Positions 12,013-23,876 of a stretch of DNA of 64,000 bases are shown in pieces. Below the pieces are notes generated by a model. That model was not told where the DNA came from. It ran no database searches and was given only the letters and a program-made list of their open reading frames with translations. Positions within the stretch are counted from its first letter, which is position 1, and the number at the start of each line of letters is the position of its first letter. The translations under genes and the position numbers were made by a program. The stretch is from Sparassis latifolia. Lineage: Eukaryota; Basidiomycota; Agaricomycetes; Polyporales; Sparassidaceae. Location of the stretch: assembly GCA_018466975.1 (NCBI GenBank), contig CM031563.1, forward strand, positions 868,001-932,000, written 5' to 3'.

Positions 12013-13916
12013 ATGGGGTCTGCATCCTCCAAGCCCGCCGTGCACACCGTTGCCGCCGTCGAGAGTCACCATGAGAAGCACGCGGCTGTCGATGATGTCG
12101 CCGCCGCTCTGTCCAGCCTCTCGGTCAAGTCAACGGATGGCTCGCTCTCCTTTGCCAACATCGACTCTTGGGAGTCCGAGATCGCTGCAAAGCCTGAGCT
12201 AGTTCTCTCCCGCACCATCCTGAACCACTCCAACATCCGCTCCGCCCTAATGTCTCGCTCTGCTCAGATTGGGGACACGCACGTCTTCAACACCGAACTT
12301 AACTTCAAGACGGGTCCCGTTACTAATCAGAAGTCCTCCGGACGCTGCTGGCTCTTCGCGACGACCAATGTGCTGCGCTACAACATCATGAAGAAGCTCA
12401 ACCTCGAGGATTTCCAGTTCTCCCAGGTGCGTGTCGCGTCATGCATCACGCTTGTGCGCGTTTCACGTGAGTTCCTAGGCATACCTCTTCTTCTGGGACA
12501 AGCTGAACAAGGCCAACTACTACCTTGAGCTCACGATCCAGCATGCGGACCTTGCCATTGACGAGCGCATCGTTACCCACACAGCCCAAGACCTCATCGG
12601 TGACGGAGGACAGTGGGACATGGTCGTTAATATCCTCGAGGCAAGTGTAAATTTCCAGTGTGCCAGACGGGATTCTGCACGCGTTCTCTCTTCAGAATTA
12701 CGGTCTTGTGCCGCAATCGGTCTATCCCGAATCACTACACTCCTCACTTTCCGGCCCGCTCAATACCCTCCTCAAGACCAAGCTGCGGGAGCACGCCCTG
12801 GTCCTCCGCTCGCTAGCATCGTCTCTTCGCAGTGCCGCGCAGCCTCTTTCTGAGGAGGCTATCCTGAGCGCGCTTCGTGCGAAGAAGGAGGCGCTCATGA
12901 AGGAGGTTTACACGGTCATGAGTGCTACCCTCGGCGTTCCTCCTAAGGCACACGAGAAGTTCGTGTAGGAATACTATGACAAGGACGGCAAGTCGGGACA
13001 CTGGGAAGGCACCGCGCTCGAATTCTACAAGACGTTTGCTATCGATAAGTACTCGGTAGGTTTCTCAGCATCCTTCTTGTCAGTATATGCCGAAGATTGC
13101 GACTATCTGGTTCGCTTTAGCCCTCGGAGTCGTTCTCGCTTATCAACGATCCTCGTAACGAATATGGTAGGTTGTACAGCGTTGACAAGCTCGGAAACGT
13201 CTGGGGCGGGCGCCCGGTGCTCTGTAAGAATATTTCTGCGTCTCGTTCTATCGGATGGAAATTGACCATCGTTCGTCCAGATGTCAATACTGTAATGGAC
13301 GATCTCAAGAACGCTGTCGTAAAGATGGTGAAGGCCGGTCAACCTGTGTTCTTCGGCTGTGATTCGGGCCAATTCTCAGACAGCACCGTCGGGATTTTCG
13401 ATACCGCGCTGTACGAGTACGAGGTATGTTCCTGCTCCCCCGCAGCCACTAAATTTCAACTAACTTAGAGCCGTGTTGTAGATGGCGTTTGACATCAATT
13501 TTGGTCTCTCCAAGGCCGACCGCCTGCGCACCAGCGAGTCCGCGATGACGCACGCGATGGTCATCTCCGGCGTGCACCTCGATGCTGCGGGCAAGCCCCT
13601 GCGTTACAAGGTCGAGAATTCATGGGGCGACGAGGCGGGCAACAAGGGCTACTTCGTTATGTCTGATGCGTGGTTCGAGCAGTGCGTCTTATCTCTCGAT
13701 TTTACAAAGCAGTTTCCGGACACGCGCTGATGGTGCCTGTGCGCAGGTTCGTGTACCAGGTCGTCGTCCCGAAGGCGTTCGCGCCCAAGGAGCTCGTCAA
13801 GGTATTCGATGGCGGCGACGCGACGCTCCTGCCGCTCTGGGACCCGATGGTGCGTCATCTTCTTCGCCTCTTTATGTCCGCGTACTCATGCGACCCTGCA
13901 GGGTGCTCTGGCGTGA
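12013..13916 (+). CDS. LAP3: Bleomycin hydrolase-type cysteine aminopeptidase (C1B), interrupted by an in-frame TAG
   Basis: Papain-fold self-compartmentalising aminopeptidase that hydrolyses homocysteine thiolactone and bleomycin. The catalytic Cys is in KSSGRCWLFATTNVLR, the His in SAMTHAMVISGVHLD, and the Asn in VENSWGDEAGNKG. The end reads LPLWDPM, then across a last intron (13850-13901) GALA, the conserved C-terminus that yeast Lap3 trims. The start MGSASSKP fits an N-myristoylation signal (Gly2, Ser6). One defect: in exon text ending PPKAHEKFV the next codon is TAG (12966-12968), followed in frame by EYYDKDGK. The family has Trp there (TGG). All else reads intact, so this may be a nonsense allele, an edited or recoded codon, or a sequencing error. 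Confidence 0.88.
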
Positions 13917-14409
13917 CTGCCAAGGGCGTGCAGACCTTGTATTTAGACACAGCGTTATCGGGAGCGTTATCGGAAGTGTATCTTATTGGCGGGAATCTCT
14001 TATGCTGCGGAGATCAGACGCCTGTATACTGCTATGTATGTGTAATTCATTCGTACCAACGTGCTGGGTGTGGCAACTAGTACGGAAGGTCAGATCGATC
14101 CGGGCGGCATTTTTGCGTTCCAAGAGGGCAGCCCTCTAACAATGTGCAGCTATGAGTTGCGCATGCGGTAGAGCTCTGGCGATATTTAAACCCACGAGGA
14201 CACTGAAATCTCATAGGTATGTTCAGGATGGAAAGACGAAATTCATCAATAATTGCCACAACATTCAATACGCATACATACAGCCGTACAGTACATATAT
14301 ACATGGGCAGATGTACATACGTTTCGCATGACAGTACAGGAGGTGGCAATAACCAAGAATAAGTGAAACATTACAACGCCAGAACAGCAGATACAGTTCC
14401 TCGCATCGC
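13917..14409. other. Convergent 3' spacer, no gene seen
   Basis: About 490 bp between the ends of the aminopeptidase gene and the convergently transcribed terpene synthase gene. I see no coding signal on either strand. AT-rich runs around 14220-14320 (acatacatacagccgtacagtacatatatacat) suit 3' UTRs and polyadenylation. Confidence 0.5.
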
Positions 14410-15653
14410 TTATACAGTGTCCTCCGCCCCTTTCGACTTGGGGAGGAGTGTTACCATCCGGTGCTTCTGGATATCTAGGCCCTTCGTCCCGAAGTAGCGA
14501 CCGCTCTCAAAGGACCAGCAATCGTTCGCGCGCACCCAGCCTGCGAGACCCCGTGCGTACTCGGGGACCTCCTGGTCGACTTCCGGGCCCCATGACAGCT
14601 CCTGCAGCTTGGCCCATAGATCGAAGAAGCGCTCGACCAGCTCGCGGTGGAAACCGTCGATCCACTCCATTGCGCCGTAGATGTCAGTCTGCAGGTCGTT
14701 CATCGCGATAGTGACGATGTTGTGCATATCGTCGCACGCCGCCTGCTCCTTGTTGTACGAGAAGATGTCCTGCGGTGCGCATGTCAGCGCCTGATATCAG
14801 CGGGTGAGATGTGGATAGAGATTCTCACATTTCCGACTATGATCATGTCCGTAACGACCCACGTGAGCTCCACCATAGTAGGGTGGTAGAACGCCTCGTC
14901 TGGGATATTTAGGCCGAGCTCAAGCATGGCGTACGACGGCTCCCCGCCGATAGTGTACCTGCGGAGCGCCAAATATTCTGGTATAGTGCGAATGTGGTTC
15001 TGGCTGCGGTCCTCTGCTTGGCGTATGACAGACGCAGTGAATCGTTCCCACGTCCCTATGAAGCGGCGCTGGGCAGTAGGAGTGGCAGTCAAGATTCCGC
15101 GCTCCCAGTATCTGAAACACGACGTCTATTATAGGCACTCTATCAATGTGCAGTAAAGGAGGCACTCACTGCCGCGTGATTTCACCGACGACGTTTTCGC
15201 CAGCAGGGCGGGCCTTGTGTGGGTTCCGGAGAGCGTCCATGGAGATTTCGGCAATTTGTTTGACAACATCGACAGGCTCGTTGTCCGTGTATTCGTCGAA
15301 AACGAAGAATACGTTCATCAGATCACATCCTGTACGGAGTTGTTCTACTCCCCTTCGTCAGCACACTATACAGATATCGATAGCATCAGAATACTCACCT
15401 CTGGTGAGTGCGGGGTACGCAAGGGAAGCCAATCGGCCTGCAGGATAATGATGAGAAGCAATAAATTAAAGCAGCGAAAATTTGACGAACTAAAGTCACA
15501 TAGATCGAAAGCTCTCTGGGCTTTCTCCGAGAAAGCGTGGAACGACCGGAACCACTCAGAAGACTCCACCATGACCTCGTCATAGTAGGGGTTGATCTCT
15601 CTTGGCCACGGCCAAGTCGCCAGTGTGTCAGGTAGTCGGAACTGGGCAGACAT
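14410..15653 (-). CDS. Sesquiterpene synthase (class I terpene cyclase, basidiomycete type)
   Basis: Cyclises farnesyl diphosphate to a sesquiterpene. The start [20 protein letters not shown] matches the usual N-terminus of these enzymes. The first metal-binding motif is DEYTD in [15 protein letters not shown]. The second (NSE triad) is NDIFSYNKE, made by splicing VGN to DIFSYNKEQ across an intron at about 14770-14830. The conserved C-terminal Arg-Tyr pair is present in SGRYFG. The protein ends KSKGAEDTV at TAA 14410-14412. Length and motif spacing match an intact enzyme of about 340 residues. The product cannot be told from sequence. No cytochrome P450, oxidoreductase or transporter lies next to it, so it is not in a visible cluster. 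Confidence 0.92.
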
Positions 15654-18600
15654 GGTAAAATCGGGAGGGAATAAGCAACGCAAGATTCCTGAAATGTGCA
15701 GGCAAATTTATACTCTGTACCAACACGCAATCAGCAAACATGCGCCGGAAATGACGAATTGAAGATTACAAGACTACCTCAACTTCGGAAATGAGTTGGG
15801 AATCCGGCAGAAATAGTAGATGTGGTTTAGCCAACCTCATGTTGGCCTTAAGGTTCAGATCCATTCTACAAAGAAAGAGACACTAGACCACCCGCAACGT
15901 TTACCGTCTCTGTGTGCGCAGGTGCGTAGAAAGATCTGAACAGCCGGCCAAAGGTCGCGCTAAGAACTTGATGCCGGAAATGTGCCTCACAGTCGACGAC
16001 CACGACTTGCAAATCGATTGATCTTTCGTCCTTCGTCTTGCCATGCAAGGTCGAGCGCGCCTCTCGGTTCAGCCTACGGTTCCTCTGAACTTGGTCCAGA
16101 CATACTGATTCCGGCTAAGATACAGGATCAGTCGTGGTCGGTCCCCACGTAACGGCAGGCCCATGAGATAAAAACGTGGTCGAAAAATGTCCGAACAGTG
16201 GCCACGCCGCGAGATCTCGGTGATATGGTCCTGCGTTGAGTTCGATCTAGCGCGATTTTGTCGTGATTCTGTGAGCGGGAAGTGGAATATACCTGAAACA
16301 AGTTACTTCACGGTGGTTGATGGTATAGAACCCTTATCGTGGATGTCGATGAGAGATCGATGGCATATAGGTATGGCATGTTATTTACTAACTATGCATC
16401 ACTCAGTTCTGAGTTATCCTGTTGGACATAACTTAAGTATACCATGTGCAGCACAACCGGGAACGGCCGGCGTTCCCGTCTGCTTGCCTGAAATGGCAGA
16501 CGTGGTACGTTGTTGCCACCCACTAGCGCATGATCAACAACAACTACCACGATAGTTATAGTAAGCACTATGGTACCCATGAAAGACCATCAACTCACCG
16601 CTCGGGTTCTTTGTTCGTGTTTGTATCAGTGGGTGAATGTGGGCGAGCACTCGAAGCACACTCCGTACGTGCAGCCTGAGACAACAGATTTCCTTGTTTA
16701 GGTGTATCAGCTTATAAGGGGTGATAGTACTTCACCTCAAGGTCGCTCTAATCAGCTAGGCACTGCGGCTATGGCAACAGAAGGTTCGAAACTCGTCTTC
16801 CAATCTATGAAGCTGTCAATAGCCGGAAACAAGGACATTGTTCGTTATGATGTCGCTACATGCTAGGGAGGATATGGAGATGCGAACATGTACGGCACAG
16901 ATAAACTATGACGTGCCATTAGTACATTTATTTATAAACCACGCGAGAACTTCCTACCAGTGATACTAGCGCACCGGTAGCATTATACTAAACCGCGGGA
17001 CAGACGCTATTCCCGTGAACGTTTCTATGCAGGTGCACACAACGGCGGTCACCGGTCATGACGCAGCGATGTAAGAAGCGGGCCAAGTTAACTCCGATCG
17101 TTCTCAGTCTCCGTATGGAGACATCTGCCGACCGTCATGGGAAGGATGTCATGAATTGAGTGCATACCGTAACAGCGAAGACACCTGATCTCAACAGTCG
17201 GAGCAACTGGACGCGATGTACAGTGGTCAGCGCCTATTGACGCCCTTCGTGGGTACCTGCAGAGTAAACACCGACATAATACATCGGTCACGATGTGGCA
17301 GCCAAGTTAGTCAAAACACGAGGCACCGGTCATAATTTCCGGAAAGTAAAGGGAGGAGGTGACTAGGGGAATGTCGAGTGTAGGTACAAAGTTGCGTGGC
17401 ACTACCGTGACAAAACACAGCAACTCACGCCGACGATGACATGACATCTGGGCATAAACGTTAAACACCACATCACAACTCAAGGGTTCCGGGAGTTGAA
17501 CCATGGAAAGCCAATTCACCTTATACTTAGTAAGTAAGGGTTCCTCGAAGAATATCTAGCCGACGCTGACCCCATCATTGGTCAGGTGTTCTGCGTACGC
17601 CACGACTCGGAGCTTAACCAGAATGCGTTTGGGTCTGAATGCTGAACGTTGGGCCCCTGAATTCTCCTTCCTGCCCGAGTACCTGCTCCCGCAGCCGGCC
17701 TACTCCATCCACCAAACACCGTATTGCCTTTTATATGATCGGTCCCGGAGCCGCCAGGTTTGCAGGTGTCAGGTTTGTCGTGTCCTTCATCCTTAGTACT
17801 GTCCACGACTGTCTTCCACCTTGGAGAAAGTGGGATTATTCAGCCCGCCCGCTAATATACTAAATGTGCACATGAGGCTGTTACAGTTCCTGGAATGCCT
17901 CAGAGGAGATGCTCAGGTGCGAAATGAGCGTTCCGACCACAGCGGTGTCCGCGATGGCCATAGCGCTTATCTGTCACAAAGATATTCCATGGTTATCAAG
18001 TCACTGCATAGCCCCAGACTTGCTATATGAAGCATCAGTATGTGGTACACTTACAGACATTTCTACTCACAGGTGTGCGCTTGGCTGATAACCACTAGGC
18101 GCGCGCCACGCCACGTGCAGGGCCATCCCTTCCACCTGAAAGGACTGGGATAAGGTCAGTCGTCCATTGGTAACGCAAGCTGGCTCTGATCTTGATCCAC
18201 AATTTGCCACCAGGTCGCCAAGGTCAAAGCAAGAAGGATCCTCGTACTCTCCCTCTGTTGGATCGCCCCGCGTTGAGAAGTGTAAGGCATGTTTCCCGCT
18301 AGGCTGTGGACGTGCCAGCACAACCAGTGGCGATGACGCCATGGCACATGGAGCATGTGTATAGACACTTGCGGCGACGGCAGCTTGTAGAGGATACTAT
18401 GTAAGTTACGATGCTTGACAGGAAAGCGTCGACAGAGATCCATATATGAACGGCAGAACTCACGAACTAATATGGTCAAGGAGACGTCTTCAGAACATCG
18501 TCGTCCCGCACCGTTAACGGACTCCGAACACTACCTGGCCTCCTTCAACGACAATGAAGTCTACCGCGAATACATTTCCGTCGAATATGGACCCTCTCTC

Positions 18601-20262
18601 AGGCTTCAATATAGCTCGGCCGGATGATGCGAGGAAGTCGACTCAGATCACGTGCAAGCTCGTCGGCCATCCTGTAAATCTTCTCAGTGTTCAGCAGGAA
18701 AGCAATGTAGCGACCGACCTTGATGTGTGTAGTTCCTGAAATGGATTCCGAGCGTGGCTGTATACGTACAGAGGGCCCTAGTCTGTATCATGATGTATGA
18801 GTCCAACGTATTCTTGAGCTGCCGAGTCCGAATCCTAAAAAGCTCCCCAATGATGTATTTAAAAAGATTGCGAAACTCGCTCTGACCTTTTCTTGTAGCT
18901 TCGGCAGGTTGAGTTGCTTTTCATCGTCAAGTGAATCGCATGGCGCACGAAAACCTGCTGACGGGATTGAGCGAAAAGGACATACCTCGTCTCCACTGAG
19001 AACAGCAGCTGTACTTACTAAATGAGACAGAGAGACAGTCGACAAACATTCCACGAAACTAGATTTATTCAATCCTGACCTGAACCTCAATCGAAATTGG
19101 GCGCATGTGGTCACTCCGCCTTCGAACGTACTAGTTGTAAAAACATCCGCGAGACCCTGGCAATTGCAACGTCCTTGACGAGGTCCGGAGCAAAATCGTG
19201 CGGAACCGATAGCACTACGCAGTAATTGAGGGGATGCCTTTTCCTCCTTCTCCGAGTTGAAGACAGAGGCAAACCAGGTCTCAATTGACAGAGGACATCG
19301 CGAGATGTCTCTGGAGCCTCTAGTAGGCGCCAGTGACAATATTGTCCATGTGAGGGTCTTCAAGTTGAACCGAAATGTTTACAGGAACCATGCTAATCCA
19401 CCCCTCAAACGTGGGCAGTCGCGCTACAAGACTGCTGTCATTGTCATGTATGTGAAACTCGAGCGTTTGTGAAACTCGAGCGTTTGTGAAACTCGAGCGT
19501 TGAAACCTGACCGGCAATGTCGAAACAAGGAGGTAATGAGCCTCCAGGACCGGGTGTGGTCACGGTTCTGGTACGTGCCGAGTGTTTTGGGCGCCAACGT
19601 GACGTACCTTCGAATTCTTGGACTTGCAGAACTACCTATGAACAAAAAGTGCAGCGAACTGGTATACCAAGAAATCGGAATGCAGGATCATCGAGATGGT
19701 TGAAAGATAGACACAGAGATGCTTCCGCTGATCGCCGCTTGCCCTGCACACGACAGGAATGGCCTCGGACAATCTATCAATATTAATTATGGAGGTGGAT
19801 TGCAGAGATGGAATTGTCTTACACTTGTCACTCGGAGGACAGTTTTACTATCCTCCGATCATCTTCCATGTAAGCTTAAGGCAACCAGCCTACTATCACG
19901 CTGGGGTCTCAGGCCGAACACATCCTGTTGTCAGAAAAACTCTTTGTCGAGTGCGCATCCAGAAGGTCAGAAAGAGGCCTTTAAGACACTTCCCTCTCTG
20001 CTATCTGCCTGTTGCGGCTGTTGGTAAGCCACCATTGCCTGTCGTGGCAGCTAGACGTCAACGGTTTGGAAGGTCTGTCCGATCATACGTGGTTCTGACA
20101 TACCCGTCACCCATTTCCGTACACGATCCATGTTCGGTTTATACCCTTGGTTTTCTTCAAGTACACTCATGAGATCATGTCTCTCACTGCGCCCGGCTCC
20201 AGTTCTTCCTGTCGCAGGAGAGTACCTCGGGCTCACAGCTACTGCCCGGAGATGCACAACCT
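15654..20262. other. 4.6-kb gene-poor stretch with scattered unproven open frames
   Basis: No recognisable gene in about 4.6 kb, the longest such stretch in the window. Some short minus-strand frames look mildly protein-like: about 15780-15870 (reads RLAKPHLLFLPDSQLISE), 18067-18342 (MASSPLVVLARPQPSGKHAL...) and 18788-19363 (contains LNLPKLQEKVRASFAIFLNT). I recognise no family, and the fragments do not join cleanly. They could be a decayed or lineage-specific multi-exon gene. No terminal repeats or transposase motifs were seen. A 17-bp tandem repeat is listed separately. Confidence 0.45.
19452..19501. repeat. Three tandem copies of a 17-bp unit
   Basis: The unit gtgaaactcgagcgttt occurs at 19452-19468 and 19469-19485, and a third copy at 19486-19501 lacks the last base. 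Each copy holds ctcgag, a 6-bp palindrome. It lies in the gene-poor stretch with no gene within about 750 bp. The copies are identical, so the expansion is recent or maintained. Confidence 0.85.
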
Positions 20263-21945
20263 ATGTTCTTCAACACCCAGCCTACAGTTCGACGTCCTTC
20301 CCACGGAGCATGGCACTTCGTTTCCGGTGATACCCAGCCCACCCGACAGCCCTCTCCCAGCACCCCTCCACCTTTAACGTGCAAGAGCTCTGGTTCTTAT
20401 ATGCGAGGTGTATTCTCCTACGAGGAAGTAATATCTTCCACTCCGAAACGTGCACGCGCTGTCTCTGTCTCATCTACCGCACACAGTCCTACGTTACTCC
20501 CTATCGGAAAGCGCCCAGCTGCGCAGTCATTTGAAAACCCCAGGAAGGCGGAACGTGCAGCAAGGCTCGGTGTCGGGTTGGGATTTACTGTCTCGGTTCC
20601 GTCGTTCAACGCAGAAACTGCCCGTACTGAACGAGCCAGAAGACGTCATGCTATCCACTTCCATTCACATGCTCAGTTCTCGGAAGCGCTCCGTGTTATA
20701 CTCGACTGCCATGAAGGCGTAGTATCGCATAGCGACAGGAGGGACGGAGTGTCCGAGAGCAATGGTGCAGATGACGAACGGAACTACTTGTGGGGCACAG
20801 ATTCTGAAGCCGACGATGCGCGCCACTACTACCCGGAATGTGCAAATATGGCCGTCTCCCGCCAGTCATCCGTCTCAGCTCTCACCGCAGCCTTCCCTTC
20901 ACCCCCATTGTCCCCTCCTGATTTTCCTCTGTCGTTCTCTCAAGCTCCCAACGTAGATCCGGATGGTCCGCTACCACCTGCCCCCACTATCCCCGCTTGC
21001 CGGACAGAATTTGGGCCTATAAACGACGATTTCGGTGGCTACAGGATGACAGTAATCGACCCTGTAGAGAGCATGGCAAGACTGGAGATTAGTATGACGC
21101 AGTTAGAAGCCTTCAATCCTTTTCGCAGCGGATGTGATTCATGGTTCACTGATGAAATACACATGGGGCTATGCTTATCACCGGGGTACAATGACGCCGT
21201 TTCGCCAATTGTGCAGAGTACGCAGGGGGCAGTGAATAATGGAACTAAAGACGGGAAGGTGGATGACGAAGACAGCAGGGGCGATCTATCTGACGAGGGA
21301 CCATTGTTATCGGAGACCCCCGCGACGATCGCGTCGACTTTCGCAGAGTATGAATGTGCATCGTTCATCTCTCATTCAAGCATCGATTCGGCGACCAATG
21401 GGCCACGGAAACGTCAATCCATCGTCAGTGTGGGACTGCTACCCAGCTTCGATTTCGAGGGGACAGATCTTCCAACGGCGACCATTCACAATCCGCCCCC
21501 CCGCTCCTCATCTCTGGCAGGTCTGCGTCCACCTTCCTTGTCGATCTTATCTTCGCGGTCTACCCCTTCGTTACGTCTGGATGTTAAAATTTCCTCATCC
21601 ACGACGAAGACAACACCCTTCCTCTTCCGACCCGTCCGCCAGACTTGCACGCCGCTATCTCCGTCTGAACCGACTCCCTCACTATTCCCATCTGTCAGTG
21701 CTTCTATTCAGACGATACAGAGCTCCACCTGTTTGCTCAGGGTGGTTCCGGAGACAGCGCTCGTAGCGCCGACGACACCGCCGCGAGATCATGCAGTGGA
21801 GACGCTGCGGTCGTTTATGCACGTCACGCCAGAGCAGCAGCCATCTCGCATGAGCAAGCTCTGGAATCGTGCATGTTCTGGCATGAGTGCTGGACTGAGG
21901 AAGGACAAGAGCGCAAAGTGGTTAAGAGGCAGTCACATTGCATAA
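20263..21945 (+). CDS. Hypothetical Ser/Pro-rich, largely disordered protein
   Basis: An uninterrupted 560-codon frame with no recognised domain. It starts MFFNTQPTVRRPSHGAW; an in-frame stop lies upstream at about 20169, so this is the first usable ATG unless there is an upstream exon. Composition is rich in Ser, Pro and Thr (for example FPSPPLSPPDFPLSF and LSILSSRSTPSLRLDV) with acidic patches (KDGKVDDEDSRGDLSDEG). It ends in a basic segment (SKLWNRACSGMSAGL, then KDKSAKWLRGSHIA). No signal peptide or membrane segment is evident. The many SP/TP sites suggest a phosphorylated regulatory or scaffold protein, but this is only composition. That it is a real gene is supported by its length without stops. 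Confidence 0.7.
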   Translation: MFFNTQPTVRRPSHGAWHFVSGDTQPTRQPSPSTPPPLTCKSSGSYMRGVFSYEEVISSTPKRARAVSVSSTAHSPTLLPIGKRPAAQSFENPRKAERAARLGVGLGFTVSVPSFNAETARTERARRRHAIHFHSHAQFSEALRVILDCHEGVVSHSDRRDGVSESNGADDERNYLWGTDSEADDARHYYPECANMAVSRQSSVSALTAAFPSPPLSPPDFPLSFSQAPNVDPDGPLPPAPTIPACRTEFGPINDDFGGYRMTVIDPVESMARLEISMTQLEAFNPFRSGCDSWFTDEIHMGLCLSPGYNDAVSPIVQSTQGAVNNGTKDGKVDDEDSRGDLSDEGPLLSETPATIASTFAEYECASFISHSSIDSATNGPRKRQSIVSVGLLPSFDFEGTDLPTATIHNPPPRSSSLAGLRPPSLSILSSRSTPSLRLDVKISSSTTKTTPFLFRPVRQTCTPLSPSEPTPSLFPSVSASIQTIQSSTCLLRVVPETALVAPTTPPRDHAVETLRSFMHVTPEQQPSRMSKLWNRACSGMSAGLRKDKSAKWLRGSHIA

Positions 21946-22297
21946 GTTCGGCAGAAAGGACATTTGGGCTTGGAGTGCGTACGTGGTATTTTGACCGGAA
22001 GGCTTTATTCCGATTTTATTCGCTGTACGATTTAGATGTGTGTATCGTTAGCCCTATGTTTCTCATTGCTGCTTTACTCTTGTTGTAGCTTGCACGTTTG
22101 TTGCGTTTCACTGCACAATTACAGCAGCCTGACTATGCACTAGTACTGAGCTAAAGGAGGATGCGGAACTAGAGGACTTGCCTCATTGGGTTCTCCGGAC
22201 ATTGCCGAGATCGGCTCACGTAACAGGCTATTCAACGCCAGACCACTGGCAGTGACACTTTTACTGGTATTTATTCTCTCATCTCCAGCTTTTCGAC
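21946..22297. other. Spacer and promoter of RPB3
   Basis: About 350 bp between two genes on the same strand. AT-rich text (tttattccgattttattc) after 21990 suits the 3' UTR of the preceding gene. I see no further gene. Confidence 0.4.
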
Positions 22298-23876
22298 ATG
22301 CAGGCTGTTCAGGAGCTCGAGCCTATTGTTCGTATACGCGACCTCAAGAAGGATAGCGTCAATTTCACTCTGGAGAATGTCGACCTCGGGTGCGCGGTCC
22401 CGCCAGTCCGTTGCTTGCGCTTTTGGACTGACCTTTCTGAAGGCTTGCAAATTCGTTTCGCCGGGTAATGATGGCTGACCTACCCACAGTCGGTGAGTAC
22501 GATACGCGCACGTACTTGTGCAAACCACGCTCACTGTGAGTAGCAATTGACATGGTGGAGGTCGAGACAAACACGTCTGTCTTGCCGGATGAGTTTATCT
22601 CACATCGGTTAGGTATGATCCCACTCGTCAGCGCGAATTGCGATGAAGGCATGCGATACACTCGAGTACGTCCCTACGCACACTATGTTCTGTCATGTCC
22701 CGTGTTTAGCATCTCCGGTTGTGCAGGACTGTACATGTTTGTCATGGTGCCAGTATTGTGCGGTAGAGCTGGTGCTAAATGTTGCGTGCAACCTCGATGA
22801 CACAACTATGGATGTGACCAGCTCGCATCTGGACGTGGTTCTGCCGGCGCCGGGGAGCATCGGTTGGAACGACGAGGGGGACGGTGGTGAAGAGCTTTCA
22901 AAACGGGCGGAGAACTTTGGTCACCCTGTAGGGAAAGGTACGCCTTCCTGGCTTCCCCGACCCGTCCTACGCACTAAGCAAGGACCCGTGTTGTTCTTTC
23001 GTGTCATGCAGATGATCCGTCTGTACCGCCAATTCTCATATGCAAGCTCCGAAAGGGCCAAGAAATCAAGTTGCGTTGTATAGCGAAAAAGGTGCGCTAT
23101 TCGCTTCACACTCTTGATCACACGTTGCGACCGAATGTTCAAATCCTGCAGGGCATCGCAAAGGAGCACGCCAAGTGGTCACCATGTTCGGCAGTAGGGT
23201 TCGAATACGACCCATACAACAAATTGCGGCATACATCGCACTGGTTCGAGAGCGACGAGCGTGCGGAGTGGCCGGTCAGCGAAAACGCGCGGGAGGAGGA
23301 GCCTCCGCGTGACGACGTGCCGTTTGATTTCAACGCGCGCCCCAACAAGTTCTACATGGAGGTAGAGACCGACGGGAGTTTGGGCCCACAGGAGGTGGTC
23401 ATGAAGGTAAGCCCGCGCTTCTGTCGCCGAGAACATCGAACATACCTGTCTGCGCATAGGGTCTGCAAGAGCTCCAAACAAAATTGGCTAACCTCATCTT
23501 GGGCCTCAAGTCTGAGCCAGAGCTCGACGCGCACCAAGGCGGTGAGCAGGCGCTGCCAGCAACAAACGGCACGGCTGGCGGTTCCGGATGGGGTGCGGGT
23601 GCGGGTGCAGGTGCGGGTGCAGGAGCAGGTGGCTGGAGCGCAACGTCACCAAGCAGGGCGGGCGCTGGGTGGAGTAGTCCCACAGGCGGCGCAGCGGGTT
23701 GGGGAAGCCCTGCTCGCGGGGGCGGATGGGCAGGGACAGCGTGGAGCGGCACGAGTCCTACCACTGGTGGGGGAGGGACGAGCCCCTCGTCTGGGAACGC
23801 AGGTCCTGCGGGGTGGGGTAGTCCACAGGCGGGAGGTAGCGGATGGGGTGGTACTACCGCGAACGGATGGTCCTAG
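22298..23876 (+). CDS. RPB3: RNA polymerase II subunit RPB3 with GW-rich C-terminal tail
   Basis: Core subunit that pairs with RPB11 to nucleate polymerase II assembly. The start [20 protein letters not shown] is spliced, with introns restoring [19 protein letters not shown] and [19 protein letters not shown]. The zinc-loop region reads [14 protein letters not shown], with four Cys. The insert domain ends [19 protein letters not shown], then [20 protein letters not shown] and GPQEVVMK joined to [14 protein letters not shown], the dimerisation helix. After this conserved end the frame continues for about 100 residues that are almost only Gly, Ala, Ser, Thr, Pro and Trp, with nine Trp, eight of them in GW pairs (about 23574-23873). 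The tail is in frame and ends ANGWS at TAG 23874-23876. The core call is secure; I cannot tell how widespread the tail is. Confidence 0.93.

Noticed and set aside
16740..16830. Possible tRNA, because of a B-box-like ggttcgaaactc
   Set aside because: No matching A box, no acceptor stem complement and no clover-leaf pairing at the right distances.
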